Source: Pseudomonadota bacterium
GTDB taxonomy: Bacteria > Pseudomonadota > Alphaproteobacteria > Rhizobiales > Hyphomicrobiaceae
Length of the DNA stretch: 7,564 nt
Reading direction: 5' to 3'
Assembly (NCBI GenBank): GCA_023416575.1
Contig: JAEZHL010000239.1
Span: 1-7,564 of the forward strand
Shown here piece after piece: positions 5,485 to 7,564 of this stretch (its first letter is position 1; every line of letters starts with the position of its first letter). The notes under the pieces are model-generated. The model did no database searches and was not told the DNA's origin. It worked only from the letters and a program-made list of their open reading frames with translations. The translations under genes were made by a program, and so were the position numbers.

Positions 5485-6063
5485 ATGCTGCGCTATCTCA
5501 TCGCCTACGTCTCGCGTGAGGGGCAGACCGAGAAGATCGCCCATCACGTCGCCCGCCGATTCGAGGACCATGGCGGTGTCGTGCGGCTGCTCGATATCGC
5601 GGCTCAGGAAAGCGAGGCGGGTGTCGACGACTATGATTCCACCGTGATTGCGGGATCGGTGCATCGCGGGCACTTCGACGCCGAGCTGCCCGCCTTCATC
5701 ATGCGCCATTCCGTTCAGCTGCGGCGCTGCCCCTCGGCCTTTCTGCCGGTCAGTCTCTCGGCTGCATCGCACGATGAGAGTGAAAGGTCGGCAGTCGATG
5801 AGATCGTGCAGCACTTCCTGGCCGGGCTCGGCTGGATGCCCGATATCGTCCTCCACGTTGCTGGCGCCATCCATGATCGCCGGCTCGGTCCCCTCGAGCG
5901 CGCGATCCTCCATACGATCGCGGATACCCACGGCGTCGAACGTGATCCCTCGGGCGATACCGAGTTGACGGATTGGGCTGGGCTCGATCGGTTCGTCCGC
6001 GCTTTCGAGGAGCTGACGCGCGCCGGACCCTGTCATGGACCGGTCGCATCCGGCGGCGCTTGA
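5485..6063 (+). CDS. HemG-type flavodoxin domain protein (protoporphyrinogen IX dehydrogenase-like)
   Basis: A 192-residue flavodoxin-fold protein. The N-terminal strand and FMN phosphate loop read Y-L-I-A-Y-V-S-R-E-G-Q-T-E-K-I-A (4-19), with S10 to T15 as the phosphate-binding loop. V-I-A-G-S-V-H-R-G-H-F (54-64) matches the flavin-ring loop of E. coli HemG (G-A-S-I-R-Y-G-H-Y). P-S-A-F-L-P-V-S-L (83-91), H-V-A-G-A-I (124-129) and T-D-W (162-164) also follow HemG in order. E. coli HemG (181 residues) is FMN-dependent and passes electrons from protoporphyrinogen IX to quinones at the membrane in haem synthesis. Whether this protein does that is uncertain, since most alphaproteobacteria use HemJ. 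A well-placed AGGGA (5474-5478) supports the ATG at 5485 over an in-frame TTG at 5419. The gene sits between the MaoC pair and the CobW gene, about 60 bases from each. Confidence 0.8.
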   Translation: MLRYLIAYVSREGQTEKIAHHVARRFEDHGGVVRLLDIAAQESEAGVDDYDSTVIAGSVHRGHFDAELPAFIMRHSVQLRRCPSAFLPVSLSAASHDESERSAVDEIVQHFLAGLGWMPDIVLHVAGAIHDRRLGPLERAILHTIADTHGVERDPSGDTELTDWAGLDRFVRAFEELTRAGPCHGPVASGGA

Positions 6064-6068
6064 TTTGC

Positions 6069-6104
6069 CGGGCCCACCGTGCGAGCCCTGCTGGCATGGG
6101 CCCG
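6069..6104. other. GC-rich inverted repeat between the HemG-like and CobW genes
   Basis: CGGGCCCA (6069-6076) and TGGGCCCG (6097-6104) are perfect 8-bp inverted repeats separated by 20 bases. The pair is immediately flanked by the direct repeat GATTTGC (6062-6068 and 6104-6110). No T-run follows on the plus strand, so it is not a standard terminator. It begins six bases after the upstream stop and ends 20 bases before the CobW start. It could be a 3'-end stabilising hairpin, a leader structure or a regulator site. Confidence 0.45.
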
Positions 6105-6124
6105 ATTTGCAGTGAGCTGAAGCC

Positions 6125-7180
6125 GTGAACCTTCCGATTCCATTGACCGTGCTGACCGGGTATCTCGGTTCCGGCAAGACGACGCTGCTCAGGGCGTTGC
6201 TGAAGCATCCGGAAATGGCGGGCACCGCCGTGATCGTCAACGAGTTCGGCGAGGTCGGGCTCGACGACGCGCTGATCGAGTCGGTGCAGGAAGACACCGT
6301 CCTGCTGCCGTCGGGCTGCGTGTGCTGCGCCGTCCGCGGCGATCTCGTCAAAGCGCTCCTGAAGCTGCACGAGGACATGATGCGGGGCAGCATCCCCGAG
6401 CTGCAGCGCGTCGTGCTCGAGACCACTGGCTTGGCCGATCCGGCCCCGATTGCGCAAACGCTGATCAGCGACCGCGACTTGTTCCGCATCTATCGCCTCG
6501 ACGGTATCGTCACGACGGTCGATGCGCAGCACGGCCTCAATCAGCTCGATACGACTTATGAAAGTGCGCGTCAGATCGCACTGGCGGACCGACTGATCCT
6601 GACCAAGACCGATCTGCTCGATGGCGAGATGGTCGACCGCGTCAGCGAGCGGGCAAGGGCGCTTAATCCGGCCGCGCCGATCCGGAAAGCTATTGCCGGT
6701 GCGATCGAGCCGGCGGAGCTGTTCGATCTCAACGCCTATGAAGTCCGCGACCGGGCCGACGTCGAGCGGTGGCTCTCGGCGGAGGACTACGCCCACGACG
6801 CGCATTGCTCATCGGGCACCTGCGATCACCCGCATCACCATCATCACGCGCACCTTCACGGTATCAGCTCGTTCTGCCTCACTTTCGATGCGCCGCTCGA
6901 GGCCGCGAAGTTGGAGGCCGCAATCGAATTGCTACGGTCGGCGCACGGCGAGAGGCTGCTGCGGGTGAAAGGTCTCCTCAACGTCGTGGAAAGCGAGCAC
7001 CCATTCGTCATCCACGGCGTGCAGCACGTCTTCTATCCTGTCGAGATGCTGGAACGCTGGCCCTCGAGCGATCGGCGCTCCCGGATCGTGTTCATCACGC
7101 GCGATCTCGACGAAGCCAAAGTGCGTGCCCACTTCGCGCCGCTGCTGAATGCGCACGCGCCGGTGCCGGATCAGAAATAG
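6125..7180 (+). CDS. CobW/COG0523 family GTP-binding metal chaperone
   Basis: A 351-residue cytoplasmic G3E-type GTPase. Motifs: Walker A G-Y-L-G-S-G-K-T-T (12-20); N-E-F-G-E-V-G-L-D (39-47); the metal-binding G-C-V-C-C (64-68), the hallmark CxCC of the family; E-T-T-G-L-A-D-P (99-106), the Walker B region, with Thr where many members have Ser; and T-K-T-D-L-L (160-165) as guanine-specificity loop, with Thr in place of the usual Asn. A His/Cys-rich stretch at 224-245 (C228, C233 and ten His, five of them consecutive) joins the GTPase part to the C-terminal CobW_C domain (about 247-348). COG0523 proteins insert or buffer zinc, cobalt or other metals. The absence of cobalamin genes nearby argues against a B12-specific CobW, and no Zur-like site was seen upstream. 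GTG is the start; the ribosome binding site is weak, but the N-terminus (IPLTVLTGYLG) fits the family. Confidence 0.9.
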   Translation: MNLPIPLTVLTGYLGSGKTTLLRALLKHPEMAGTAVIVNEFGEVGLDDALIESVQEDTVLLPSGCVCCAVRGDLVKALLKLHEDMMRGSIPELQRVVLETTGLADPAPIAQTLISDRDLFRIYRLDGIVTTVDAQHGLNQLDTTYESARQIALADRLILTKTDLLDGEMVDRVSERARALNPAAPIRKAIAGAIEPAELFDLNAYEVRDRADVERWLSAEDYAHDAHCSSGTCDHPHHHHHAHLHGISSFCLTFDAPLEAAKLEAAIELLRSAHGERLLRVKGLLNVVESEHPFVIHGVQHVFYPVEMLERWPSSDRRSRIVFITRDLDEAKVRAHFAPLLNAHAPVPDQK

Positions 7181-7564
7181 GCGATCAATCGCCCGGAGCC
7201 GGCGACGAGGAGCCAGATCGTCAGCGACAGCACGCCCGCGATCCGGAAGCGCAGTGGCAAGGGCGTCATCGCCGGCGTCTTGGCGAGCACGGCGGGAAGG
7301 CTGCGCTGCATGATCAAGGCAATGAGCACGCCGAGCGCAACCAAGGCCATCTTGATCTGGAACACGGGATTCATGGCGACGTGGCTCGCCTCGGCCGTGA
7401 ACAACACCAGCCCGGTGAGGATCATCGCGAACAGCGCCAGCACCGCGACGCGGCGCGCTGGAGCGATGACGGCGCCCGGCAACGTCTCCCGGAACGCCCC
7501 GATGAGGCGCAGGTCCATGACCGCGACGGCGCCGGCCAGGACGGTCAGTGCCAGCACGTGGGCG
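7171..7564 (-). CDS. DUF6644-like multi-pass membrane protein (C-terminal part)
   Basis: The frame is open to the right edge of the window, so the start lies outside; 130 whole codons before the TGA are visible. It is strongly hydrophobic. Residues near the left end read H-V-L-A-L-T-V-L-A-G, then V-M-D-L-R-L-I-G, followed by a helix (VAVLALFAMILTGLVLF), F-Q-I-K-M-A-L-V-A-L-G with a further helix, and a last helix (VLSLTIWLLVAGSGRLIAYF). I recall this layout, in particular H-x-L-A-L, D-L-R-L-x-G and F-x-x-K-M-A, from DUF6644 proteins of Bradyrhizobium-like bacteria; the match is from memory. The conserved His could bind haem, as in other four-helix cytochrome-like membrane proteins, but this is speculative. 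A GTG at 7557 would be an in-frame start but would cut off the conserved His. Its last 10 bases overlap the end of the CobW gene on the opposite strand. Confidence 0.7.
   Translation of the reverse strand, partial: AHVLALTVLAGAVAVMDLRLIGAFRETLPGAVIAPARRVAVLALFAMILTGLVLFTAEASHVAMNPVFQIKMALVALGVLIALIMQRSLPAVLAKTPAMTPLPLRFRIAGVLSLTIWLLVAGSGRLIAYF

Noticed and set aside
6064..6124. A Zur operator or cobalamin riboswitch before the CobW gene
   Set aside because: No AT-rich Zur-like dyad and no B12-box sequence were seen, and the gap is too short for a cobalamin riboswitch.
5350..6489. A 379-codon minus-strand frame antisense to the HemG-like and CobW genes
   Set aside because: Long antisense frames are expected opposite GC-rich genes. 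The translation is Ser/Arg-rich and low in hydrophobic structure, while both plus-strand genes have strong motifs.
5750..6805. A 351-codon minus-strand frame opposite the CobW gene
   Set aside because: Same reason: a shadow rich in Arg/Asp with no recognisable domain, covering a well-supported gene.
1..7564. Mobile element, CRISPR array, tRNA/rRNA gene or defence system
   Set aside because: I found no transposase or integrase motifs, no regularly spaced repeats, no tRNA-like T-loop sequences and no defence-gene families; the whole window has uniform, native-looking coding content.

Overview
This window reads as ordinary chromosomal DNA of a GC-rich alphaproteobacterium, most likely in the Hyphomicrobiales (Bradyrhizobium/Rhodoplanes-like). 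The basis is high GC with strong GC preference at third codon positions, a family mix that I associate with that group, and long antisense shadow frames typical of such DNA. The assignment comes from recalled family resemblance only; there is no rRNA or other phylogenetic marker beyond YchF.

Left part (1-1787): the 3' end of a DedA-family membrane protein gene is followed by a second, complete DedA-family gene, so the two are tandem paralogs. Next comes a very small, strongly basic protein gene. It runs tail-to-tail, 4 bases apart, into a minus-strand LysE/RhtB-type amino-acid exporter gene.

Middle (1788-4457): a 235-base divergent spacer leads to ychF, a universally conserved P-loop ATPase/GTPase of translation and stress control. 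A perfect hairpin lies just after the ychF stop. Its T-rich side faces leftward, so it is best read as the terminator of the convergent minus-strand gene, a secreted phage-like lytic transglycosylase. A second strong hairpin sits in the same spacer. A 217-base divergent spacer with two inverted repeats separates the transglycosylase gene from the next plus-strand run.

Right part (4458-7564): a plus-strand run of four genes. Two MaoC-like hot-dog hydratase paralogs overlap by ATGA and probably form one enzyme. They are followed by a HemG-like flavodoxin and a CobW/COG0523 metal-chaperone GTPase with a His/Cys-rich stretch. A GC-rich hairpin lies between the last two. The CobW gene overlaps by 10 bases, tail-to-tail, the end of a minus-strand multi-pass membrane protein (DUF6644-like) that continues past the window edge.

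I looked for an undescribed system and did not find a convincing one. There are no mobile elements, CRISPR arrays, RNA genes or defence genes. The more interesting points are the 55-residue basic protein, the coupled MaoC pair, a HemG-type flavodoxin in an apparently alphaproteobacterial setting next to a metal chaperone, and several unexplained inverted repeats between genes.
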